The notes under the pieces are model-generated. The model had not been told where the DNA came from and did no database searches. It saw only the letters and a program-made list of their open reading frames with translations. Below are positions 34,689-44,735 of a stretch of DNA of 64,000 nucleotides, in pieces. The position numbers were made by a program, and so were the translations under genes. Position 1 is the first letter of the stretch, and every line of letters starts with the position of its first letter. This stretch comes from Phaseolus vulgaris (taxonomy: Eukaryota; Streptophyta; Magnoliopsida; Fabales; Fabaceae). Location of the stretch: assembly GCF_000499845.2 (NCBI RefSeq), contig NC_023754.2, positions 10,210,584 through 10,274,583 on the forward strand, given 5' to 3'.

Positions 34689-35512
34689 AATTGTTTATGC
34701 AGGAAAAATAGAGATAAAAAGAAGAACTGAGCCATCTGATCAAGTTGTTGAAGAAAAAGGCAGTCATTGAAGCTGAATCAATGCTATGCAAAAGATCAAA
34801 ACAGTGAAAAGGAGTTTTCTTGATCAACAAGCAATTGGCTCATTGAAGAATCAACATAAGGATAAGACTTTCCTTTATTTGTTCTCAATCTCTGTTTCAA
34901 AGTTCTTTCTTGTGATTAATTTTCTTTTAATCAAGTTCATCTGATTTAAACTGCTTCTGCTCATGGTTAAAAATTTCAAAAAAAATAAAATGAAATCAAA
35001 TCAAGTTTTTAACTGCTGCAGAAAAACAACCGATTGTTTCTTCGAAACAACCGATTGTTTTGAGTCTGACAGCACTATGAAGAAATTGAATTAATTGCTT
35101 TTTTGAATTTCTATCCGTTACAGATCAATTTAAAAGAGAGAATCTTGGTCAAATGACCTGTGTTGAAAGCTGATCATGTTCAGAAAGAAGTCATAACAGT
35201 CATAAAGGAATATATTCCAAAATCTTAGAAATTCAAGAGCCTTAATGACTAGTCAAAGATCACATGTGAAGACCATGTGATTTTCAGCTTTTTCTTACAT
35301 TTTCTGTGCAGAGCAGAGTCAAGTTCTCTCTCTTTGAAAATCAGGTACTATTTAATGAAATTAAATTCATATTGATTCTCTTACTGCTATAAAATCCAGT
35401 GCAGAATTCTTCCACAAGAACAACCAATTGCTACATCTCTTGCAATATCTCTAGCACCATCTCTTGCAAAAATCTGTGAAGTGTTCTCTCCTCTGTTTTT
35501 GTCTCAGCTGTC
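34689..35512 (+). other. N2 spacer where pol would be expected
   Basis: No protease, integrase, RT or RNase H motif in any frame. Contains palindrome pair 35027/35048 and, just before the next ORF, a TC-rich leader (35410-35500). Confidence 0.8.
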
Positions 35513-36617
35513 ATGGAATCAACCCCTCCCACCTCCAAGAGAGTCAAAACCAGGGCTGTAAGATCTGGAGGAAGGCTGGAAGGCTGGTTTTCTGGAGACA
35601 ATGATCTCATTGAGAAGTATAGATATGAGACAAGTATCAAGAAGATAAACAACCCCAAGGTTGTATGCTTTGATTGGCTGAAAAGTCAAAAGCTTGATAA
35701 TGTGAGAAGGCTGCTCAAGGATCAATCTCTCAGAAAGTTCCTAGAGATGAAAGGAAACATTTATCCAGATTTGGTGAGGGTATTCTACACCAACTTGAAG
35801 TTTGAGGGAAACAACCTTGTTTCTCATTTGAAAGGTGTGGAAATGGAGATAACTCATGAAGTTTGGGCTGCTGTGGCTGGGCTTAAGTTTTCTGGTCTGA
35901 GAATCAACAAGGGAAACCTTGGTGTGGTGGAGGATTTTAACAAAATCTAGTTCTACAAAAGTTGCTTGAAGAATAATCAATCTCAAGTTAGTACATGCTC
36001 GGTTGGAGGTTTGAAGCTTGATGAGAGGTTGCTTGCTCTCATTGTAACTTGGATTCTAACTCCAAGGGGGAGTAACCACTCTGTGCTAACTGAAGAGGAT
36101 CTGGTTTATATCTTCTGCATCACCAAGAAAATCAAGATCAATTGGATTCATATAATCAAAGAGCACATGCAAAAAGCCATGAGGTTAGTCAACTCAAGAG
36201 TTGAACAATGGATCACTCAGCAAGATAGGCTTTACAAAAGTAGGTGGAAAATGGATAAGCAAGGATGGTGATCATGGTGCCTCATCTACTGGTGCTGCAA
36301 ATCTTGAACAAGATGAACTTGCTGATATGGATGTTCAACATGAAGATCCAACTGAAAATTTTCAAGATGCAGAACCCAGTGCTGCTGATGGACATCAAAG
36401 AATGCCAACCATGTCGTCATTTGAAAGAATCATGATGAATAGGCTTGATAGCTTTGCTGAAAATCAAAGGAGCCTCCATGATCTTTGTGTTAGTAATTTC
36501 TAGAGAATTGACACCAGGTTTGACAACATGGATGCAAGGTTTATGACTCTGGATGAACAGATTGAAGCAGTCTAGAATCAAATCTTTGATCTTCAGTTTG
36601 TTGATGAAGAAGAATGA
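35513..36617 (+). pseudogene. Transposase_32-like ORF of N2
   Basis: ATG 35513, MESTPPTSKRVKTRAVRSGG. Conserved blocks are WFSGDNDLIEKYRYE, NIYPDLVRVFYTNLKF, LVSHLKGVEM, VWAAVAGLKFSGLRINKG, TWILTPRGSNHSVLTEED, INWIHIIKEHMQKAMRL and GFTKVGGKWISKDGD. A TAG at 35948, a frame change and an internal deletion after HMQKAMRL (about 36 residues present in N1 are lost) inactivate it. The C-terminus (FERIMMNRLDSF, then RFMTLDEQIEAV) looks like a short coiled coil, ending at TGA 36615. It resembles the putative plant transposon protein family; a nuclear or particle role is unknown. Confidence 0.75.
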
Positions 36618-36775
36618 AGAAAAAAAACAACCGATTGTTCATCGAAACAATCGATTGTTTTTTGCTATTATTTTCTGGTTTTAAAAATTTCTTTCCTTCT
36701 GCTGTTGCTGTTTTATTCTGATGTAATGAAAACAATATCTTGTTTTATCTCTTATCTTTGTCTATTTGAGAAGAC

Positions 36776-37024
36776 AAATAGGGGGAGATAAATGTTGTGT
36801 TTCGAGTTTGTTTTAATGTTTCTGTTTTAAAGTTGATAAAACTGTTTGGAATATGTAATATGTTTATGATATTAGATGTTTTAAGCTTTAAACTGTTTAT
36901 CTGTATGCTAACAGAATATCAGAAGTTCAATGTATTGCTCAAAGTTCTATTGCAGGAATTGCTTCAGATTTAATCAGGTACAACACAAGCATCAGGGATT
37001 TGTCTTCATCAAATAGGGGGAGAT
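36776..37024 (+). promoter_or_regulatory. Two polypurine-like tracts ahead of the N2 3' LTR
   Basis: aaatagggggaga at 36776-36788 and aaatagggggagat at 37011-37024 (abutting the LTR), each near a tgtcttcat or agaagac context. The outer element has the same arrangement. Confidence 0.7.
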
Positions 37025-38157
37025 TGTTGAACCTTGTGATGTTCAATGTTTTGAAGAGTCCAAATCCTTTGAAGGATGTTGAAGCCTCTGCTTTGCCTGT
37101 TGTTGCTGTGCTGGTTTAAGCTTTGTTCTGGGGTAGTTTATATGTTGTAATCCACCCTTGTATTAAATCTCAAGCAATTAGCATCTCAATCTTTATAAAA
37201 GTAAAATGTTTTTCAAACTAAGTTGAAACAACCGATTGTTTTGTCGAAACAACCGATTGTTTATACTTAGATGTTTTGAGAAAGATTGAAAACTGTTTTT
37301 GAATGGTTGAAATTGTTAAGTACCAAAACAACCGATTGATTCGAGGAAACAACCGATTGTTTGTTTTGGAACCATAACAAAAGAACTGTTTTGTGTTTGA
37401 CTGAGCTTTAAATGCTTTAACTGAATACGCTCCAGTCATTAAATGCTTTGACCAATCTTTTAAAGCAATTTAAGATTTTGTTAAGATTTGATAACAAACT
37501 ACATCTTTGAATATATTAAGAAAAATAGATTTGAGAATTAAGATAATCTTTTGACAAAGTTTTTCTAAAGAGTTTATAAAAGTGCTGAGATTGCTTAAGA
37601 GTTTGTGATTGATCAAGGTGCTGGAATAGGATTCTACTTGTATTGATTTCAGATATTCATCTGTAACAAGTGTAATCTTTGTAATCTGTTGAACAATTCG
37701 TTTCTGTGTTTGCTGAGGTTGGTTGTGTGTTCTTGAGGTGTTCAAGATCAACAATCTTAGTGTTGGCCAAGGAGAGTGTGTTTCTTGAGGTGTTCAAGGT
37801 CATTTCTCTTGGTTGTTGTGTAAGTGATCAAGTGGTGATTGCTTAGTGGATATCCTCAGGGTTTCTGAGAAGACTGGATGTAGCTCAGGTTTGGAGTGAA
37901 CCAGTATAAACAACTGTGTACAATCTCTCTATCTCTTTAAATTCAGTTTATTAGTTGTTTGCTGGTATAAACAACCGATTTTTTCGCTAAAACAACCGAT
38001 TGTTTTTCTGGTACTACAGTTTTTGCTTGCTGTTTTGGCTAACTGAATTGCTGAATCAATTGGTTTCTGAGATAAATTCATTCTAGCTTTGAAAAGTTTG
38101 CGAAAACCCCTTTAAACAATTCACCCCCCCTCTAGTTTAAAGCCATCTTTTCTAACA
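37025..38157 (+). repeat. 3' LTR of N2 (1,133 bp, full)
   Basis: TGTTGAACCTTGTGATG to TTCTAACA. Palindrome pairs at 37229/37250, 37329/37350 and 37972/37993. Same length as the solo LTR at 25345-26477. Confidence 0.93.
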
Positions 38158-38885
38158 AAAATGGGCAATTCTTCTATGCCAAAGCCATGACTCCTCATGC
38201 TTGGTTAAAAGACAGCCAATAGATGTGGGATTTGATATGTGAAGAAGGTAAATATTATTAACTCTTTTACCAACCAACAACACTTCCTGTGAATTGGATA
38301 GACGAATATAACAATTGTTAGGTTTGAAAGTCACTTGACACCCTTTATCACACAGTTGGCTTATGCTGAGAAGATTATGCTTGAGTCCTTCCACATGTAG
38401 AACATCATGAATCAAGAAGTTGTTTTCATTTCCTACAATGCCTTTCCCAAAAATCTTTCCTTTGTTGTTATCCCCATAGGTAACATGACCTTTTTGCTTG
38501 AGGGATGTTGATAAACTTGGATATATCTCATGTCATATGTTTGGAACAACCACTGTCCAGGTACCACATATGCTTGCTTTTCATCAAGGAATCCTGCAAA
38601 AGATAAAATTAGGTGGCAAGGTTTGGTCACCTAACAAATTTGGGCCCATAGAGGTTAACTTGGTTATTATGAATCTTAGGATTCTTAGGAACCCATTTTA
38701 AAATACCCCTGGAACAGAAATTTTTCGAATTCTACAGATCCTGACTGAGTGACCCTTTCTCATATAGTAGAAGCAAGAAACAACCAGTCTTTTCGACTTT
38801 TCAATCGGCTGTTTTTCAGCAATAGTTGAAAAGGGTTTTGAAAAGCCACTTTTTTTCCTTTATGGATTAAAACCAAGTCCAGATT
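38158..38885 (-). pseudogene. Outer Sirevirus gag end, protease and pre-integrase
   Basis: Minus-strand frame 38415-38152: IHDVLHVEGLKHNLLSISQL, CQVTFKPNNCYI and WLWHRRIAHF, the region between protease and the integrase zinc site. Further right, broken frames give KGHVTYGDN-like sequence and, at about 38720-38780, a decayed second zinc knuckle (CFYY.RKGHSV). Palindrome pair 38781/38802 lies just upstream of that knuckle. Element sequence is lost beyond about 38885. Confidence 0.82.
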
Positions 38886-39530
38886 TGTATCAATAGTAGA
38901 AATAACTCGTATATGATTTGTATTTCACTTAGAGTATGTTGTAGATGAAATAAGGATACTTTAGAAACCCTAACATGTTGCACAAGTAAGGGCTTCTAGA
39001 ACACCTTAAAAGAGTGGACATGGCTTCTTTAAGCCACCTTACTCACTATAGTTAAGTTTACGTAACTAGAGTTATGGTAGCTTAAGGAGAAAACTACGTT
39101 CATCTATAAATACCCTAAAATCCATCCATGTATGGAGATTTGCTAATTATTGAATAAAGTATTCAGAATTGAAGCTCATTCTCTCTGAAATCTCTCTTGC
39201 AAGTGAGCCTCTTTGGCCTAGTGAACTTAGGAAGGTTGGCCAAACCTCCAAAAGCTAGCACCTCTCATCCGTTTGGTGCCCTCATCTTCAATCCATTCTG
39301 CTGCATTCCCCCATCCAATATTCCAACCAAGAGTTTGGACTGCATCAACAAGTATAAGCGAAGAAAAAATCCTGAGGACCATTTTACTGACTGTGACAGA
39401 CCCGGTCAGTGTGATTACAACTACCAGCCAACCACGTCCGACGAGGAGTCTGATTTTAACATGGAGACTTTAGATAAAAATTCATCTAAAACGGAAGAAC
39501 CCCTAAACAAGTAGGGATGTCAAGGATGTG
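38886..39530 (+). other. LTR-like or leader-like sequence of an unidentified element
   Basis: Contains a TATA-like tctataaataccc (about 39108) followed by a leader and an open frame 39197-39514 with protein-like composition (acidic C-terminus DEESDFNMETLDKN). It could be a retroelement promoter and the start of an internal region. No diagnostic motif. Confidence 0.3.
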
Positions 39531-40129
39531 TGGATCGACCCATTCGTAATTAGGATAGCGAGGCAGTCGGCTAGCAAGGTCGACCGCTTGACTAGAACAA
39601 CCCACATCCCTCATCTTGTTAGGGTCAAAATGTGTGCTTTGGAAGATGAAGAACAAAAGCTTAAACCATAAGACTCAGAAGAAGAGGACATTACTAACCT
39701 CTTGAAGACTAGATGTAGAAGGTGAAGGTCGAAAACGAACTGAAGCACTCGCATAATAGAGGTCGACACTCGAACAAACTCTTAAAAGCTTAGACTTAGA
39801 AGCAACAACAAACGTAGCAAAGTTCAAAAAGCATCCCTATTTATAGATTCTAAAAAGCAAAGAAATGAAGCGTCGACCCTTCCAGCAGCATTAGATTCAT
39901 TTTCATCTAAGGTTGCACAACATTCGAACTCAAAACGACATGACCTGCTAAATTGTTAGATCTTTTCACTCAAAAAGCGCAAAACTCGAACGATGCGTTG
40001 AAAAGATGTTCATCCTTTCTCTGACATAAAATTTAATGCATCAAAGTCACTTTATACCTCGAAACACCCAATAGTCACATCTAAACTCTTCTAAAGTAAA
40101 CGTTCGTCGAGCTTGAGGGCAAGTGCACC
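39531..40129. other. Unrecognised non-coding interval
   Basis: No ORF above background and no repeat recognised; probably the inside of a degraded retroelement. Confidence 0.4.
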
Positions 40130-40640
40130 GGTCAGGACCAAGTGAGCCACGTCACTCGGCCTTGGCGACCAACTGACTGGTTGAAAATATATTGAAAGCA
40201 CAATTGTAATAAATGATAGTTAAGACAGTTATGGAAACCCCTTACGAATTAGAGCCACATCCCAACAAATTTGGGTAACACCCCGAGAAATCAGCTAACA
40301 CTGATTTATTAAAGATATTCTCCAAATATGCCTCCCTATAAATCAGGGTTACCTCCCGAGAAATCAGCTAATAGTATTTAGTGCAGATATATGCTAGATT
40401 CGGCCCATCAGTTTGATGGCCCATGACTCAATGCTATAAATAAGTCCTCTATAATGAACGCTTTTATCATTTTTACAATACACTCTCTTAATATAGAGTA
40501 CTCACTTGATCATCAGAGAACCTTCTACAAGTTTACTCCAAACTGAGTGTCGAGGAATTAAGAAGAAGGAGTTTTGAAGCCTGGAGGAGTGAAGTGTTGA
40601 AGAGCAAGGGAGTGATAGATATCTATAGAAATTGTTACAA
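40130..40640 (+). repeat. Probable LTR fragment with TATA box
   Basis: Starts after a gcttgagggcaag tract resembling a polypurine tract. It contains two copies of cccgagaaatcagctaa (40272 and 40353) and a TATA-like gctataaataagtcc near 40435, followed by a leader. No second LTR is seen, so the call is tentative. Confidence 0.4.
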
Positions 40641-41734
40641 CTAATTTCATATACTATTTAGACCCACTTTGTCTATACAAGTACATTACTTTTATAATGA
40701 ATGACCAAATTTTATTGAAAGTAGAAAAATAAGTTTCTTGAGGATTTGAGAGGCTACTTAATGTTCTTAAGTTCCAATAAAGGAAACTATGAAACATGAG
40801 CAATAATACTAACGTAAGAAATTAGAGAGAAAAAAAAACTAAGATTTATATTGGTCCGTGTTCTATTTTTCAAGATTTTATAAACACACTAGAAAAATAA
40901 GAATGAAAACACTGAAAACCAAGATCTTAACACAACGTCTTAGAAAACCTATCACAACAACACCTTAAGCACAAAAATACTAAAAAAAAGAAGGAACAAG
41001 ATCAAGAGATAAACTCATAAAATTAAAAAAAGAAAGATTATCTCCAATATAAGTCCAAGTGATTTAATCAAATATCCAATATAAAAAGCTCCTAAAAATG
41101 TTTTTGATATCAAGCAAGCATATCTCACACTTGTAAAAATTGTTTTCGAAATTACAGAAAAAAAATTGATTAAATTTTGTAAGGATTCAAGCTTAAAATT
41201 TTTAATATACTAAATCAATATTTTAATCTGTTAAAATCATTAAAACCTACATTTTAGTGATTTTGCAAGGCTTTGGATTTAAGTGTTTTTTCACTATTAA
41301 TTCATACTTTTATACAATTTTTTTATCAGCAATAAAACAATATATACCATACTTTTAAATCAATAAAATGTGGTATTACACAAAATTTCAAATTTATCCT
41401 AGATTATTACATATAAATTCAGCACTACATAAAAATTAGTATCCACATATTTGTATCTTATGATACATTCAATCGTAGATACGTTCATATATAACTTGTT
41501 ATTTTTTTTAACTTATGCCTAATTTTATATATGAGTTGAGCTTATTTAATTATTTTTTAACAATAAAAAATACCACACAGTTAATACGCGCAAAATACAT
41601 AAATAAAAAGTTGTAGACTAATAATAATAGTAATTGCAAAGAGTTGATACCTCCTTTGATAATATTTATTTGTTTTACATGCATCAAACTTAACCTTTAA
41701 AGTGTGAGTGTATGGTTTGAGCAGTTGAATAAGT
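40641..41734. other. AT-rich 3' flank of the first minus-strand nsLTP-like copy
   Basis: From about 41255 the sequence matches 48305-48450 and 56135-56290 (tttagtgatttt, ggatttaagtgttttt, cacaaaatttcaaatttat), so this is part of the duplicated module. A cactacataaaaattagtat motif at 41426 may be a CACTA-like end. No gene. Confidence 0.6.
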
Positions 41735-42077
41735 TCAAGCTTTTATGCACTTATCAATAGGGAATAAAAGTTTAATCTTGCAGGCTGCTGAGAGTTGTGT
41801 TAATTTTTGAGGTTTAAACGACAAACTAGGCATAGTGACAACCAGACAAGTACAAAGTTTTTGAATAGCTGCAGGATTGTTGGCTTTTCCAAACACCTGA
41901 GCAGCTCCAGCACAACATCTTGGACTTGGAATCCCAAAGTCTGGATTAACCAAATAAGGCACACATGGTGAAAATAATGGATTATACTCATCACAACTAG
42001 CAGGCATTTGACCTTCACTCAATCTTGTTGGCCAAACCATAACCCATAACAAACATCACCATAGCCAAAACCTTCAT
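41735..42077 (-). pseudogene. nsLTP-like gene copy C, frameshifted between signal peptide and mature part
   Basis: The mature region has all eight cysteines: C-X9-C-X15-CC-X19-CXC-X21-C-X10-C, from PASCDEYNPLFSPC to FPIDKCIKA. The only ATG with a signal peptide (42077, MKVLAMVMFVMGYGLA) is in a different frame and hits TGA after 20 codons. The mature frame has no ATG ahead of SEGQMPASC except one inside the hydrophobic stretch. So the copy is either a pseudogene or makes a non-secreted product. Its TATA position reads taaataagg rather than tatataagg. Nearly identical to copy B at 57.7 kb. Confidence 0.8.
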
Positions 42078-43185
42078 CTTTTCTCTTTATTCTCTATGCT
42101 TCTCTGCTTTCACTCTTATCAACTTATCTCTTCATCATTCTTACCATCTCATTCCTTATTTACACACTTAATACTATGCATATTTTATAACTCATCAATA
42201 TTTTTTTATTTCCCTTTCCATCTAAACGTATAACTACTTTAGTCAACCTATTTGGTCAAGGGTGCTTTTAAATATTAATTCAAATATATGCTAATTCATT
42301 TCTACTCTTATTTATTATTTAATATAATATATTTTTAAATCTTAAAATTAACTGAAAGTAACACAAATCACAATACATACCAATGTAATTTTACTCTGTT
42401 AGTATGCGTTAACGTTGAAATTGGTCTAATCAGGTTTTACATGCTATCAACGTAATTCTAGCTTAGTCAAATGTTGAAAATATATTAATCATTAAAAAAT
42501 ATTTTTTAATATATTTTGAGATGGGAAATTGAAGTTTGCGATGATTACCAATGTCATTTTATAACAAAAATATTAGTTGTCTTCAAAACATTGTCATAAA
42601 AGTTATTATAAAAGTAAATTAGCGATGAATATTTTTTATGCCATTAGTTAGTTACTAATGCATGTGTTATAAAAGTTTTAACATATTAAGTAAAATCCTT
42701 GGCAACCTTTAATAGCAACAATAATGAGCATAACAACAAAATATTACAAAAAGATGTTGCTTAAATATAATTTTTGTTTCCGTCGATCCAAAAGGTAGTG
42801 TACCACATCAGCTAAGCATATGATATTTTAAGTATGTTTAATCGTCACATATAATCAATTTTTTTATAAGCAATAAATTAATGAATTAAAAGAACATTTT
42901 AGAGATGTCCCAACTGGTATACAGATGACACTCCAAATTAAGCATTCATCTAATGCAGGCAAACTAAGTGACAAACCACTTAAATCCATAATTACAAAGC
43001 TTTTAGGGAGTTACCTCTTCCTGCACTACCCCAAAACTGGTTCAAAAAAGGAAAACCAACAACCATAGACCATCAAATGCCAACTAGTTCCCATCACCCT
43101 AATATCCCTATACAAAACTGTTATCATTCCGCACCACCACAACACCTTCTTTTGAGAGCACGACCCTTTCAACATCTAGTTCTGT
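42078..43185. repeat. 5' flank of nsLTP-like copy C
   Basis: Matches 58038-58880 over most of its first ~780 bp (for example gttagtatgcgttaacg, ttgtcataaaagttatta). The similarity ends near 42860 at a T-run followed by ataagcaataaat, which resembles the 3' end of the LINEs in this window. 42900-43185 is unrecognised. Confidence 0.75.
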
Positions 43186-44410
43186 ATATGTCCCGACCAG
43201 TCCTCGATTACTGACCCAGAAGCTGACCTTAGACATCGCGCACCGGTACTTGGTAATGGGAGGGTGCCACACGATGTGGGCCCCAGACACATACCCGAGA
43301 GTCGGTCAGTCTTTGGGGTTGCTATCCTAAGTCCGATGTTGGAGATCGATATCGGACCTCACCAGTGGAGGGAGAAGATCGGACATCGGCCGTCAAGATG
43401 AAGTAAAAGGCCCCGTAAGCTGGGCCCTAGAATTTCATTAAGATAAACAGTTAAAGACCAGAGATGTATGGGAAGCCTAAGGCACGAGGGATCCATGCAT
43501 GTGGGATGTATGACGCATGAAGGCGCAACATGGTGGATAATCCTAGGAAGCGTAAGGGCTCAGTAGAATTAGGGTTTCCAGGGAAGTTGCATGCATGGCA
43601 CGTGGATACTTAGGGCACCCGCGAAACAGATGGCGCTGGATATTAGGTGCACCAAGTTGGGACCTAGGCAGCCACTCTGATTATTCGTTGCACTCCAGTT
43701 AAAGGAAGTTCATGTGCCAGATATGCTAAGATCACACAATAGCAGCACATGGACATTTCCCAAGGAACCCTAGTGGAATCACATCACCTAGACAGTGGTA
43801 ACAGAACAGAGGTAAACACTAGTTTCAACCTATATATAGGGTGTTAAAAACCCTAGTGAGGTACGCAGCTTTTGAGACTAAAGCTATTTTATACACTTGG
43901 TGTTCTTTGCCCTAATACTGACTTGAGTGTCGGAGTGCAAACGACCGCTAGGGCGCCACTTTGTCTTTGCAGGTGAGAGGTTTCTTGATCAAGAGGGCAA
44001 GATTCTCAGGCAAGATCGAAGGGCCAAAGCAGCTGTTAGAGTTGACCGACGGAGGGAGTCAACCGACGAGAACATTTGGCGCCCACCGTGGGGCCCGTTA
44101 AAACAAGGTCCCACTCACAGTTACGTAAGGAGTCTTAACCAGTAATATGAGGAGTACAAGATGAGCCGCAGCTAGATCCAAAGGGAGGGCACCCCCCGAA
44201 GGGAACAGCGTGACCACGCAGCAGGTCCTGGATACGATTCGCGCTCTCCAGGTAGAAGTAGCAGCTTCCCGAGCGGACAACGCAGAATTACGCAGAGCCA
44301 ATGAAGAATTACGAAGGGACTTACAGCAGGTAGGGGAACGTGCGGCAGACGAGCGTGCCCCACCAGTGCCACTTAGGGCACGTCCCATGTCGTTCTCGCG
44401 AGCGATTATG
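43186..44410 (+). mobile_element. Tat-like Gypsy element, 5' end only (LTR, PBS, start of gag)
   Basis: An LTR-like region (about 43186-44074; left edge approximate) ends gacgagaaca. It is followed by tttggcgcccaccgtgggg (44075-44093), a well-known plant Gypsy primer-binding site. The frame 44210-44410 then gives a gag N-terminus with a coiled coil (ELRRANEELRRDL) and RPMSFSRAIM. It stops abruptly at about 44410. It is GC-richer than its surroundings. The solo LTR at 54113-54906 is a relative. Confidence 0.8.
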
Positions 44411-44735
44411 AATGTCGTTGAATGTATTTGGAGTTGCAGTTTCTCCCGCTAAACTACATTAAAAGATATTTAGTTTTAATAGGGTTTTGTCATTGGAGGT
44501 TCTAATAACCTTTCTAAATATTTAGTTTTAACAGGGTTTTTACTAGAGTTTTTAAACCCCTGACAAGTTTAGGATGTTTTTAAACCTAAACCCAAACCAA
44601 AATTTTATTATTTCCCTTTTAATTTATTTTTTTTCGCGCTTTCTAAACCTTTCTTTTAGGAAAGTATCACTTTTAACAATTTTATAGGCATACTAATTCT
44701 AAACGTTGTCATCCCCCATTAATTAGAATTGAAAG
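44411..44735. other. Unrecognised interval
   Basis: Short AT-rich sequence with two atttagtttta.agggttttt repeats (44468 and 44518); could be an intron or untranslated part of the next fragment. Confidence 0.4.

Larger units (their letters stand above)
32152..38162 (+). mobile_element. Pol-less Sirevirus relative N2 (gag plus Transposase_32-like ORF)
   Basis: Plus-strand element, LTR to LTR 32157-38157 (6,001 bp): 5' LTR 32157-32905, PBS, gag 32968-34688, spacer, Transposase_32-like ORF 35513-36617, two polypurine-like tracts, 3' LTR 37025-38157. The flanks aatat (32152-32156) and aaaat (38158-38162) form a 5-bp duplication with one mismatch. Removing N2 restores the outer integrase frame (RRIAHF joined to HMHHLNKL). 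There is no pol domain anywhere in the internal 4.1 kb. Confidence 0.9.
20956..38885 (-). mobile_element. Autonomous Sirevirus-like Copia element, 5'-truncated, with nested insertions
   Basis: Minus-strand element: 3' LTR 20956-22032, polypurine tract 22033-22046, RNase H 22385-22979, RT 29070-30026, integrase 31125-32156, protease and gag end 38158-38885. Its own sequence stops at about 38885, so the 5' LTR and most of gag are missing. Three insertions (22985-29064, 30027-31119, 32157-38157), each with a 5-bp duplication (one of them with a mismatch), account for the gaps. Reading frames join across each insertion point. The gag end carries the second zinc-knuckle region typical of Sireviruses. 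Many stops show that it is dead. Confidence 0.88.

Noticed and set aside
32350..37439. Matching minus-strand frames in both N2 LTRs (KQPVVST-ending) as a conserved small protein
   Set aside because: They lie in LTR U3 and include the palindrome pairs; the identity is explained by the LTRs being copies of each other.
7128..38811. Regularly spaced short repeats as a CRISPR-like array
   Set aside because: The repeats are paired palindromes scattered over kilobases inside LTR elements of a plant genome, not a direct-repeat/spacer array.
42860..42960. LINE or SINE insertion (T-run plus ataagcaataaat)
   Set aside because: Only the short end-like motif is present; no coding sequence or target duplication to support a separate element.
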